Origin: Otis tarda
Taxonomy: Eukaryota > Chordata > Aves > Otidiformes > Otididae
Assembly (NCBI GenBank): GCA_026413225.1
Contig: CM048553.1
Span: forward strand, 143,166,690 to 143,230,689
Length of the DNA stretch: 64,000 nt
Direction: 5' to 3'
The position numbers were made by a program, and so were the translations under genes. Position 1 is the stretch's first letter. Each line of letters begins with the position of its first letter. Under the pieces are notes generated by a model. The model saw only the letters and a program-made list of their open reading frames with translations, did no database searches and had not been told where the DNA came from. Shown here piece after piece: positions 1-11,400 of this stretch.

Positions 1-1215
1 CTTGGTCTTCTAGCATTATCATTATGCAAGCATTGACTAAACATGACAACAAAAAGTAGCCAGCTGAACTAAAGGAAATACAGACAAATAGCAAATATAG
101 CATCATCCTAGGAAAATTAATCAAAATTGTGAACATTATTCATAGACCCATTCTCACACGTGGTTTTGCAGATGAACAAAAGTGCCTTGAGTTTGACATC
201 AATGATATCTCTCTTACCTCTTTCAGTAATTTACAATTTAGGTGTGAGCCTAAATTATACCTGAAAGATATTGAACCACATATCTGAGGGAGCTTTGGAA
301 AGTCAGTCAGTGCATGAATTTGCTGTTTTAATAGTTTATGTGAACCATGAGCATGCGTATGTGCATGAGCTGTGTGTTCAGTGTGTATTTCCAACATAGC
401 AGAACTGCTCCGGTAGCTGAAGCAAAGCAATCTCTAGACATGCTCTTCCACACACCCAGAGTCATTTACAAGCAGGCCAAGTCTGGGGACTTTATGACTC
501 CATGGATTTCTTCTGATGTTACTAGGAAACTGCAGTTTGAAAAATATTTTGAAGATATTTATCTCTCCAGATATACGTATATTTCTATTGCAGTTTAAAA
601 AATACTTCCTCTGAAGTGATTCCTCTAAAAATTTAAGAGGGGCTGTATAGTGTTGAAAGGGTGGCAAGAGTTTGAGCACTGAAGATTCAGTCTTCTCAGC
701 AGACTTGATTCAGTTCATTATCTGTGGAAGACTTTGAAGGAGATGTTGAATGCCCCATATGCCATATGAAACCCTGGCAATCTCAAAGCATTTTCCTAGG
801 ACTTAAACTTTGCATCTTCTTCTACGTCTCTGTGATGTGCAACTACAATCCGATTGCATTATTTGTTTGCTGTTTGTAACCAAGCTACATGAGAGGTAAT
901 CCATGCAGCCCAACATACCTTGTAACTTGGCATAACAGTTCCTGGATCTGCCAGCTGCCATGGCAGTGTACTATGCACTATTGTTATTCTTCATTTAATG
1001 TTCAGATTGCTGCATTCATCTCAGTCAAAAGGGCCTGAATTATGTGATGAATGATACCTATCAATGATTGGTATGATTTGGTTCTATGTACATTAACTTA
1101 GAAACAGAAAATACAGCTATTCCACCTAATATTTTATCCTTATTGTGCTAAGAATTTAGACACAGAATTGAGCATGTCTGAAAAACACACTTATAATTTA
1201 AAGACCATGTGTATA
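1..1215. other. Non-coding AT-rich DNA, presumed RIMS2 upstream intron
   Basis: I see no supported gene, RNA or repeat. ORFs here are under 100 codons, overlap on opposite strands and have no family features. If long RIM2 isoforms are transcribed through this region, it is intronic. Confidence 0.5.
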
Positions 1216-1715
1216 TTAAAAGGTAAAGCACACAGGAGGAGAGCCACGAAAATGTTTCTTTTCATGGAGGAGTGTCACAAAAATGATCAGAGGGTTGGGA
1301 CACCTCTCCTCTGAAGAAGGACAGAGAGTTGGGGCTGTTGGAGAATAGAAGGCTCTGGAAAGACCTTATTGCGGCCTTTCAATACTTACAGGGGGCTTAT
1401 AAGAAAGATGGAGAAAGACTTTTTACTAGAGTCTGCAGTTATAAGACAAGGGATTACAGTTTTAAACAAAGAGAGTAGATTTAGACTAGATATATGGAAG
1501 AATTTCTTTATGATGAGGGAGGTGGAGACACTGGAACAGGTTTCCCAGAGAAGCTGTGGACGGTCCATCCGTGAAAGCGTTCAAAGTCAGACCAGATGGG
1601 GCTTTGAGTGACTTGATCTAGTGAAATATGTCCCTGCCTGTGGTGAGGGGTTGGACCAGTTGATCTTTAAAGGTCCATCCTGACTCGAGCCATTCCTTGG
1701 TTCTATGATTATGAT
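1216..1715 (+). mobile_element. Old, diverged CR1 fragment
   Basis: CR1 3'-region words are present in order: GAGCCACGAAAATG, AGAGGGTTGGGACACCTCTC, GGAGAATAGAAGGCTCTGG, CAATACTTACAGGGGGCTTA, GATTTAGACTAGATAT, then the bipartite ending GGTTGGACCAG and GGTTCTATGATTATGAT. The frame is broken by many substitutions, so the copy is older than those at 17.5 and 38.6 kb. The first 50 bases seem partly duplicated (GCCACGAAAATG and GTCACAAAAATGATC). The left edge is uncertain by about 40 bases. Confidence 0.88.
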
Positions 1716-2210
1716 GTATAAATATTCAAAATGCTTTCATTGTAGCTTATTGCAAATTGTACCTTTATGACATAATTCTACACTATTTTTATATATTCTC
1801 TGTATTTGATGGTGTTTTTAGATCATCTTAGATGGGAGAGATATCTATCTGGAGAAGTAAATTTTATTTCTTAAAGGCAAATGTAGGTAAAGAAGTTGAC
1901 ATTGCTCAGCATTTTGCAGGATCCAACCCAGGTCATGCATGGGGCCAAATTTATATTGGCACATCTGGTCTTCAATTAATATTAGCTAGTATTAATGTTT
2001 TTACTAATACTATTACTGCTAGTGGTAGTAATAACAGTAATAGTAGTAATAGCATACTAGTCTATGGAATTTTAGAGCTCTGTATCTGTTATTCTCAGTC
2101 CTTAAATATGAAATTGTAAAAAGATGTCCAGTGAGGCCCTACATGTAATCCTATGTGTGTGAAAAGTTCCTAAGAGTTCCAGGTTATACTCACCAATTGA
2201 AATTTCACAT
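1716..2210. other. Non-coding AT-rich stretch with a degenerate trinucleotide repeat
   Basis: Between the two CR1 pieces, 1981-2058 is rich in TAG/TAA/AGT triplets (for example AGTAATAACAGTAATAGTAG around 2028), a decayed trinucleotide microsatellite. A 95-codon frame at 1832-2119 spans this repeat and is not credible as a gene. Confidence 0.6.
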
Positions 2211-2290
2211 ATAGAATCACAGAATCATAGAATAGTTAGAAGGGACCTTTATTAGAGGAGCGCTAGAACTTCAGGCCAATACTGTACTAG
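2211..2290 (-). mobile_element. Short CR1 3'-end fragment, reverse orientation
   Basis: The sequence ATAGAATCACAGAATCATAG followed by AATAGTTAGAAGGGACCTTT is the reverse complement of a CR1 3' terminus. Only about 80 bases are recognisable before it decays. Confidence 0.82.
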
Positions 2291-5200
2291 ATCTCTTCTA
2301 AATATGTAGCAGTAAAATGATCTCATTCCCACGCATCAGAATGTGTCTTGGTACGGTGTTTATTCCTGTAGATGTAGCTATAGATTACCAGAATAAAAAC
2401 ATATGAAAGAGAAAATAAAATTGTTTTTCATCAGCAATGGCATTTTGGGATTCATATGACTGTGTGATCATGGAGAGAAGATCAGATCATGATCATGAAG
2501 AGACACTGCTATGACTCAAACACCATGGAAATGAAAGCAGTGTAATGACAACAGCAGACATTCCTCAGCCAGAAATACAAACAGTGTGAAAACTTACAAA
2601 ACAAAACAAAAATCTGTGATTTTATCAGTTAAACATTACATCAGTACATAAAAATGTGTCTTTCCTCTTGGTCATTTAGACTTTGCTTGGAGAGCATTTT
2701 TAATTGTTATTTATAGATGGATTCCAGTGCACATAAACTGACTCAGACTCTAGTCAGTGAGTTTAAAGTTGACCATTAAAATTAAAGTGTTTCATTAGTG
2801 AATTGAATTATCTAAATATAGTTCCCTTACAAAATCCTCATTAAGACTTAAAAGTATTCACACCACATGTATTTTCACCTGTAAGAGGTAAAATTGACGA
2901 CCTCATTAAAATGCTGTGGATTCCACTGAAGTTCTGGCACTTTCAGGCATTCAGAGATTCCTAGGGATCACTAGGGAGCACGGACCCTCGGGATGTAAGA
3001 GGAAGCTAGGCCAGCTGGCTGGGGTAGAGCTGGTTACCTGTGGCCCACACTGTGCAGGAAATCTGAAAGAGCATGATTTGCAAGACAGATGTGGCAAGTC
3101 TCTGCAGGGCTTTGCAGAGTAGAAGAAGCTTCAGGAAACTGCTGTTTGGTTGTTCCGCACTGAAGTAATGCACAGGGCTGTGGCATTTCCAATAAATGTA
3201 GGCTGTGGTCTCAAGAAAAACAGATAACCTAATAGACACAGAACTTTGCAAAATCATCCCCGCTTAATATACATTAACCTTCTGCAGGCTATGTCAAAAT
3301 CACGTTACAGACTCAGAAAGCAAATGTCTCTTTGCAATGCTGACATTTGGACTCACCAAAGTTTTCACCACTCGATGATAATGTAATAGTCTTACACGGC
3401 GAACATATCGAACCGGTCCTGCATTGTAGCGATGATGTCCTCAGCAAACTACCTACTCTCTAGCCATTGCATCCTTGAGTGCAGAGAACAGCGCGTGACA
3501 GGTACCCACTTTGCTTTCCGTCCTCTTGTTTTCATTTGCCATTTTCACATGTTGTTTGCAAAACACATTTCATCTCAGTAGTGTTTACAAAACACATTTC
3601 ATCTCAGTAGTGGGTTTTTTGTACTTTTTTTTTCTGGAAAAATACAAGCATAAAGATCATAGGGTGCTTTTCCACAGTATATCTTCTTAAGGAACATCAG
3701 AAGACTGCTACATCAATGCAGGTGCATTGACTGGCTGGATTCATTGTGCGGTACAGCGCGCTCCATGGGCTGCTCAAGTGCCAACAGTTCTGTACTGGTT
3801 TTGTCCCTTCCGTACTGCAGACTGAATTATCCAGGGGAACAAATCATGTTTCGTGAAGTTACAGCTTCAGAAACTAATTACACTGCCCTCGTCTAAGACA
3901 TTTTGAAAACCTTCAGTGGAGTAACAGGAAGCTGAAATAGTAAGACTTGAAAATATACGTGAATAATTGCAGTTTGTTTCTAAGCTGATGGGTCTGATGA
4001 ATTATGAAGGTTACTCTCAGAGACAGAAAGGTGGATTAGAATCAAAACAGAGAGAGCAGATAGCCTCCATGTATGCATTTGAAAAAAAACTAACACTCGC
4101 GTTTGGTTTTTTACTGCTTGATATTGTTTTTTGTGGGTTTCTTTCTCAAAACCATGTTTTCCTTAAAAAAGCATGAACATTTTTATTTCTCTTTGTTTCT
4201 CACTCTGTTGAAGCACTATGAAGTAATATATTTTCCTCAGCTCTAAGACACCTTGTCGTTTGCAGATTGCCTTGTGATCACAAAGGTGTGAAATTATTTT
4301 AATCAAAGTAGAAATACTCAGCTGTGTAAAGGTTTTCTGCTCCAATTCTGACCTCTTAGTTACTTGTGAGCAAGCTACACTGCATGGCTGCATGCTAGCT
4401 CATTAACAGCTCCCTTTGTTATTTAGAAAAATTGTGACCTTATTTTGGTTTTATGGTTTTATCGTAAACATTGGAGGGAAAAGTTAAATATCTTTTATTT
4501 AAATAAGAACAGACAGCTTTCACATGTGACTAACATTAGCATTAAAACAAAAGAGAGAATTATTTTTACAGATTTCCTTCATGTTCATCAAGGAATACAT
4601 AATATAGAAGAGAATGTCAACTGCTGAACAAGCAATGATTCTATGATTCAATCCTCCTATGTTGTTTAAGAAACTAAAACTGGTATCTCCATGGATCTGA
4701 AAGCATCCTATGTATCCAGGAAGAAAAAGTCTTACTGACTTTTTACCTTTTAAAACATTTTTAATGCTAAAATTTCCCAATTTCATTTCCAGAAATTGAA
4801 ATCTGTGGTTTTGAAAGAGGCATAATAAATCATTTTTGCTTCAGTATCCTCTGAAAATTATGCAAAACTTTGAAATGGTCCTTAGAAGGCCTAAATGACT
4901 TACAGGTAGAGTTCCGCCGGCACAGACTGTTAAGGTGATGGGAACAGTGGGAGCACTTTTCCAGTGTAGGAATACTGGAATCGGCTACCAGCAAATGAGT
5001 CGTAATGTGGGCATGCAAACCAAGCACTTCTAGGAGAATCCTGTTTTGCTGATATAACCGCACTTGCACTAACAACTAGGGAATTCTCCCGGAACAGATG
5101 TGTCAGTCAGCAAAGCTATTTTGGTAGAAATCTGTACTGTGTATCTAGCTTGATTTTTGAGGTGGAGTTGACCTTACAGTAGAAAATGCCAAAAGAACTG

Positions 5201-8200
5201 GGAGAATGGAAAAATTTACTGTTACCACGTAAACAGACGGAAAAGCGTGGCTGCATTCTCCATGACTGCTTCAGAGGGAGTGCTCAGACAATCCAAAATG
5301 CATTGATTTTTAAAAAAATAGAAAGTTAGAAAACTTATATCCAATTGGTGGGCATAGAAACGACGTAGGAGTGGTCATTATGTCATGAAACTCCAAGAAG
5401 AGTAGGAGACCACTGAAGATTGGTGCATGGATTGGGAGTCATTGCTGTGGGACAGAGTTCACAATGAGATTACTCATAATCAAAAAAATACTGACAAGAA
5501 CAGTGAATTGTTGTATGTCATATACAGTAAAAACAGCTATTACTTTGTGAAGGACCTTGTAACTTTCTGGAATCTGCCCCTTCCAAGTGCTCGGCTGGAG
5601 TCACCACATGCCCCTCTCTGTAGGCATGGGGACAGCTAGCAGAGTCCTAACATTTAGCAAATTACAATAAATAACAGCTTGTTACTGCACGTTACAAGTT
5701 TTCATACATAAACCCTGTTCTACACTGACTGCACAGCGCTTTTAATGATGTTTTCACTGTGTTGTTTTAGCTTTTAAAAAAAAAGGAAAAAAAAAGAAAA
5801 AAGTTTAATTCAGTAATATCTGCAATCTTATATCCCAGTGATACTTAACTTGGACAAATTACTGGAAATTCCTTGAACAATAACTTCCCTGGCAAATAAC
5901 ATTTCCTCCAATTAATGCTGGTATTTATTTTCCCTTTTCTGACTTCCTAGAATTAGTTAAATGCTCGGTTTTCAAACTGTGTTATTTCTTTTGGAGGGGG
6001 AGATAATTCAGTTAGCTTTTTCTGAGGCCTTTGATGTTTATTAAGTGTTTCTTTTCTGCTGAAGTGCATTGGCTGTCCCTGCTTAGTGAAGGCTGAGGGT
6101 ATGAGAGGAGGTCAAAACTCAGTTAAATAAAACACCATCTGGATTGCACCTGAATGGGAGATACGGGGGACTGTCCCTCACATTGTAAGAGGAAGCCATT
6201 CACCCTTCTTGTAGCTGACACAAAGAATTTTCCTAAGTGATGAAGCTTTTGGGTGGGAAGTGATTAAAGAGTTTGAATTACACTTGTAATATCTTATGCC
6301 CAGTAGTTGATGAGTGTAATGCAAGTTAAAGATAACTAACATGTATAAAAAGCTAGGCAGCTGCACTGTCTTTTCTGAAGACAACCATGATCAAAACAAA
6401 TCCCTTCTATAGCAAACAAAGGAAATCTGTGGGCAATGACTGACAGAAGAGCATAAAAGGTGATGAAGAAAGAGGCAATAACTCCTTTCCAGTCCTATTC
6501 CCAGAACACCTTCCTTAATCGCAGGATTAAAAGGAGATGTTCAGAAACTTTAGATCACCTTTCCACAGTGTCTGCACTGAAGAGTCCTCTCCAAAATGTG
6601 CACAAGGCCTTAAGAACCCATTTATGGCAATGTGTGCTTTTATTTTGCATTCAGGAGACAGAGCAGGCTTTAGGAATTAATCCATAATATAAATTAGTAA
6701 TAAAAAAATAATCTGCACAACTAATTTTGCATTCCTCAAATCCAGAAAATTATGACCTCCAGGTACAGTACAGAGAAGTACCAATAGGAAATAAATATTT
6801 TTTTTTTTTGCCAGAAAAAAATATGTTTTCATGAAGGAATCACCAATCATTGCTTTTCCTATGCATCCCCATTTAAAGTCTAATAATTTGTGTTTAGTTG
6901 AAACACACTTGATAAAATTCACCCAGTTACATCAAAAGATGGAAAAAGATGAAAAATACCTTATCTTCCACATTAATTTTTCCCTGTGTTTAATTACCAT
7001 ACATACTATATCTATATAAAAAGAGAAAGATACATATATTAAATCCAGAATCCCATGATTGGTTGCCTGTATTTAGGGCAGATTGGCACTGAAGATCCAG
7101 TGCCATAAATTCATGTTACATGACATTTTTTAGTAATTTTCAGGTAGTACAACTAGTAAGCAATTGCTTTCCTAGTTCAGTAGATAAGCCACCAAAATAT
7201 TTGAAAATATATCCAACTCTACAAATAGAATTGCCTGAGGACAGTACATACATTTATAGCAGATGTTTGACCTTGTTCTGTTTGACCTGGATTCTTACAA
7301 CGAACTGTTCTTTCAGCAAACTATCAGAAAATGTTAAAGATACCTTGGAGTCTCACGCTTTGTCTTGATATTTAGCATTGAGATGTGAGCTTGGATGCAG
7401 TTCCTTTAACAGGAATTTGATTCACCTGCAACTGGTGACACAAATCAATGAGCAGCAATTAAAATTTAAAAAAAAATCAGAAAAACAACTGGGGAATGTT
7501 ATCAATGTCAGGGTACTAATCTTGTTTTCTGCAGTCAAGGCGTGTGTCTAGATTGCCATCAATTAGATTACGTGTATAATGCAATCATTAGCAACTGTTC
7601 AAGGACAGCCCGGAATTCTGTCAATTTGTGGCGTTCTTACCTCAGTTCTTTGTCTGTGTTTCCATTCTTCCCTTTAAACCTTTACTTTAAAGAAAGAAAA
7701 TCAGGAAAGAGAAGCATCTTGAGGAAGTTTGGATGGGATCGTGATCTGGTACTCTGTCAAAGATTTGCTGAATAGGTGTCTTGTATTGCAACTTCTACTG
7801 GGAGTAATTTGGAATTGACCATGGATTGTGGCACATTTAAAGTGATTTTCTTGGTAGAGGCTGATTTTATCAATGAGAGTAACAAGGTTTTTATATACTG
7901 CGCAATCTTAGCAAAAACATCAGCTCGTTATAACTGCTGTGGCTGCTAGGTCTTGTTCAGAGCTAAGGGGCTGAGAGATGCGGAGGCCCTACCATTGCGG
8001 CACAACCCTCAGAGCGCAGCCAAATTCCCACTGAGGCCGCACAGCGCCAACAAAGTGCCCTATTAGCGTCTTGTTTGGTGCAGCGTGCGACCACTCCTGC
8101 CGATGGCAGGACCTCAGGCCTCTGTGCCGGAGGGGCACTCCCAGTTTCTGCTGAGGTCAGAGCTTAGCAGGAGGTGGTGGAGGTGCTTACCCTCTGATTT

Positions 8201-10130
8201 GCAAAGGAAAGCAAGAGCAGGCTGCTTGAAAGCTTGCTGGCTCCTAAGCAGGTGTTATTTCTTCTACACGGGATACTTCTAAAGGGAGTACTTACAAAAG
8301 GAGTATTTATAAATGGGCATAAAAGTAGATTGAACAGATGTTACAAATCAGTTGCTCTTCTTTGAATATGTTTTCTACAGTTTGCCTGTTTTTTTGTAAA
8401 TATCTCCAAGCCGTCCAACTGTTGTTTTTCCTTTCTCTGCATCCTCAACATCTTTTTCAGTTTTATTCGGCTGTTTTTATGAAAGTCATTGGTAGTTTAA
8501 CTAAAATTTAATGAACACTATTTTTTTTTTTGCATGGAACTTCTCAAAAGCAGTCATGAATTATTATTTAACCAAGCCACAGACATTTACTTTTTTGCCA
8601 TATCTTACGCTGATAAAAATCTTGAAGGAAGTTATTTTGTCTGATTTAGTGTTTATAGATAGAAAATTCTATAGTCACCAAGTCTTTTAAAGATAACTTC
8701 TTCAACATGTTTTATTGTTTTTTGCCAATTACATGATAATTGTACATTGGAGATTTATTATTATGACTATCATTATCATTATAATTTATTTTAGAGCTGT
8801 TTGCTTTATAGTCTTTTAGAAATGTCTTTTTAGAGTAAACTGTAGACAGAAAAAAGTTCACTCTGCAACTTGAATACACTTTAATGTGAGGTAGCGCTGG
8901 TACAAGTGCAAAGGGTGATTTTAGAGGAAGTGCTGGAGGTATTGCAGGCTAGCCAGGCGTCCTCCACAAACTGGAGCATCTCAGCAGGTCTCTCTGATCA
9001 TGGCTGCCCACCGGCCTGCCTCTGGCAAATGAGGGAGGTGTCTGTCTCGGCAGCTCACCTTCTTAGTAACCAGCGAAGAGCCACAGATACGTTGGAAGGT
9101 GACAGCCTTTGCCATACGGGCAGAGAAACCTGAACTTTAGGTAGAATGACCAACTAAATACACATTTTGGAGCAGGGCCCGAATGAGACATCTAAAAAGA
9201 TGTCAAAGCCTAGACAAGTTGCCCTGGACATTGTTTATGGCTAGTGCAGAGGAATAGAGGGTTTATGTCGTTCTAAAATATGTGCATATGGTATCAGAAG
9301 AAATATGCTTTATTAGGAATACTGATTACAGTTATTGATAATATTGTGCATATTGTAAAAACAGCTGTCAAAACTCACTGTTTCCCTGTAGACTGAGTGA
9401 CGATGGATTCCATCCCTGAGTGCTGAAGTTCTGATTAGTTTTCATTCCTTAGCAAAGCTTGAAAGTAATAGTGTTGGCTGTTTATAATCTCTTATTATTA
9501 TCCAGGAACAAATATTCCTTTCCAAACATCAGCTCAATGAAATACGCTCCAGGGGGGTGACTCTATACATGTTCTTCGTGAAGAGTTTCAGTTGGCTTAA
9601 ACTGGCATTCTGTCTGCAAAGTTTGTTAGATCAAATCCTAAATATTGTTTGCCATTATTCTGGGGGATTTAAATACCTTTGAAAGAAAACTGAAAAAAGT
9701 ACTGCATTTACTATCGTTACTGTTTAAAGGACCACTAAGAAAACAAGAGCCATGTACAAGGTTTGATACCACTTTCGTGAAATATAGTGGAATAAGTTAT
9801 TGATGCTGCAAAAGACCATTACAGTAGCTGGTACCTCTTTTAATGATGTCCAGTGCCTTAGTTTCTCATCATTTCAGAGGGAAGGTTGCCAAATGCTACT
9901 CCATTAACATAACACACTGGATAAACAGAAAATAAAGGTAATGTTAAGTAGTGGTGAGGAAAACATGGAAGTAAAATTGAATCAAAACTAAAAATTATGT
10001 GTGGTAGCTATGAGAAAATCCTGTGAATTCTGAAAAGAGGTAAGGAGGCAGGTGTCCTTTAAAGAGAACCAGCTTGGCTTGAAGTAGAGGAGAGGTGAAG
10101 GATTTGCCTGTGGTTGGCGGGGCTGATTCC
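2291..10130. other. Long non-coding stretch, presumed RIMS2 upstream intron
   Basis: This is AT-rich DNA with no supported exon. Items seen are a 29-base tandem duplication at 3559-3612, a CR1-tail-like word CAATGATTCTATGATTC near 4633 too short to assign, an A-rich tract at 5776-5804, and GC-richer patches at 7940-8180 and 8890-9130 without a recognisable product. I looked for RIM2 long-isoform exons (Ser/Arg-rich linkers flanked by AG and GT) and found none I could defend. Confidence 0.5.
3559..3612. repeat. Tandem duplication, 29-base period
   Basis: CAAAACACATTTCATCTCAG plus TAGTG occurs at 3559-3583 and again identically at 3588-3612, with TTTA between the copies. The perfect identity implies a recent local duplication. 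Confidence 0.9.
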
Positions 10131-10140
10131 TCACCAGATG

Positions 10141-10410
10141 CTGGGCCACTGACAGGAGCTGGTGCAATGGGCACACACTGAAACGCAGGAGGCCCCTCTG
10201 AACATCAGGAACAACTTCTTCACTGTGAGAGTGACTGAGCATTGGCAAAGAGGGGTCGTGGAGCCTCCATCCTTGGAGATACTCAAAAGCTGCTGGACGT
10301 GGCCCTGGCCAACCGGCTCTATGCGCCCCTGCTTGAACAGGGGCGTTGGAGCAGATGGTCTCCAGAGGCCCCTTCCCACCTCGGCCCTGCTGTGGTGGAG
10401 TCATGCCCCG
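10141..10410 (+). mobile_element. CR1 fragment directly upstream of the RIM2-gamma CpG island
   Basis: CR1 3'-region words appear in order: GGGCCACTGACAGGAG, GCAATGGGCACACACTGAAA, GAACATCAGGAACAACTTCT, CTGTGAGAGTGACTGAGCA, GGAGCCTCCATCCTTGGAGA, GGCCAACCGGCTCTATG, CTTGAACAGGGGCGTTGGA, and the decayed AGATGGTCTCCAGAGGCCCC. The octamer tail is missing and the sequence passes into the CpG island at about 10410-10430. Its subfamily differs from the 17.5-kb copy. Confidence 0.85.
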
Positions 10411-10429
10411 TACCAACACCCCTCGAGGG

Positions 10430-11400
10430 CAGACCCTTGCCCCTCAGCTGCAGGCGTGTCAGCCGGCCAGGAGCGCTTTGAGCGGCCACGGGCCCGCGCT
10501 ACCCCCGCTGCCACCCAGCCGCTCCCCGCGCCTTGCCGAAGCCTGGGGACCACCCCTCCCGCCGCCTTCTCCCCGTTTTCAGCCTCCGGGCCGGCCCCAG
10601 CGCCCGCCTCCCGCGGCGCCGGGGCCACCCGCCGGCCCAGCGGGGAACGGGCGGGGACCGACGAAGTTTGCGGGCGGTGCCTGCGGGACGACCCGCCGCT
10701 ACCGCCCGGCGCCGCTTGCCGCTCAGTATTTACTGCCCCGCCGGCGAGGCTCGCACGACGGGCGCCGTCGCCCCCAACCCCCTCTCCCGCCCGCCCCGGT
10801 GACTTACGGCCGCTGATAGGCGGCCCCAGCCCGCCCCGCCGTGAGCAGCCGCGCCGGCGGAGGCAGCGGGGCAGAGCCGGGCGCAGCGGGGCACAGGGCC
10901 GGGCAGAGCGGAGCTCAGCGGCGTGCAGCCCGGCCAGCGCTCCCCGCCGCCCTCAGGGCTCCGCTCCGCTCCGCGCCGCGCGCCGCCCGCCGCCAAGACG
11001 CCGCGCTTCTTGTACCGCGCTAAAGGCGGGTGCCGCTCGGCCAAGATGGGCCGGCAGACGGCGGGCGGCGGGCGCAGCATGCAGCGGTCGCAGAGCCGGA
11101 GCAGCCTCTCCGCCTCCTTCGAGGCGCTGGCGGTCTACTTCCCCTGCATGAACTCCCTGGAAGAGGAGGACAGAGGTGAGAGGCCGGGGCTGGGGCAGGT
11201 GTGTGCGAGGAGGGTCGTCGTCCCCCCGCTCCACCCCCGAGCCGGTGTCCGGTAGCGGCACCGCGGGAAGGGCCGGGGGTCGGGCAGCCCCGTCCCCTCC
11301 CGGCGGGCGGGCGGGCGGCGGTGCTGAGCGCGGAGCCTGGTGCGGAGCGGGGGACGCGGCTCCAGTAGGGTTGGGAGAGGGGTTTGGTGACACAGGGACT
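10430..11400 (+). promoter_or_regulatory. RIMS2: CpG island and internal promoter of RIM2-gamma
   Basis: A block of almost 1 kb is very GC-rich and dense in CpG, in sharp contrast with AT-rich DNA on both sides. It contains the 5' UTR, ATG 11046, the whole first coding exon and the start of intron 1. No good TATA box is present; AGTATTTACT at 10725-10734 is the only AT-rich word and is weak. This suggests a TATA-less, dispersed start. AAGATGGG around the start codon resembles a YY1-type element, as seen in many CpG-island genes. The transcription start cannot be placed from sequence alone. Confidence 0.85.
11046..11175 (+). CDS. RIMS2: RIMS2 gamma-specific first coding exon
   Basis: This exon encodes residues 1-43 and the first base of codon 44. 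It starts [11 protein letters not shown], then [17 protein letters not shown], then a [12 protein letters not shown] segment that is also characteristic of the short RIM paralogue RIMS4. It lies wholly inside the CpG island, so its 5' part is a transcription start region, not an internal long-isoform exon. The donor is AG|GTGAG after 11175. The frame stays open upstream to 10923 but contains no ATG there, so an N-terminal extension is unlikely. A second in-frame ATG (11079) could give a product 11 residues shorter. A Val follows SFEALA where I recall Gly in mammalian RIMS2; this comes from memory, not alignment. Confidence 0.93.

Noticed and set aside
1832..2119. 95-codon Ser/Asn-rich frame
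   Set aside because: Most of its length is the translation of a degenerate triplet microsatellite.
4630..4652. CR1-tail-like word CAATGATTCTATGATTC
   Set aside because: No CR1 body sequence precedes it; two octamer-like units alone can arise by chance in AT-rich DNA.
1..10140. Upstream exons of long RIM2 isoforms
   Set aside because: I scanned short frames for RIM linker-like Ser/Arg/Pro peptides with flanking AG and GT and found none convincing. They are probably further upstream.
10923..11045. N-terminal extension of RIM2-gamma upstream of ATG 11046
   Set aside because: The frame is open but contains no ATG; the start at 10923 is GTG. The Arg/Pro/Ala-rich translation reflects island composition.
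10162..11151. 330-codon open frame across the CpG island
   Set aside because: It begins at GTG inside a CR1 fragment, runs through GC-rich promoter sequence in a different frame from RIMS2 exon 1, and is Pro/Arg/Ala-rich as expected from composition alone.
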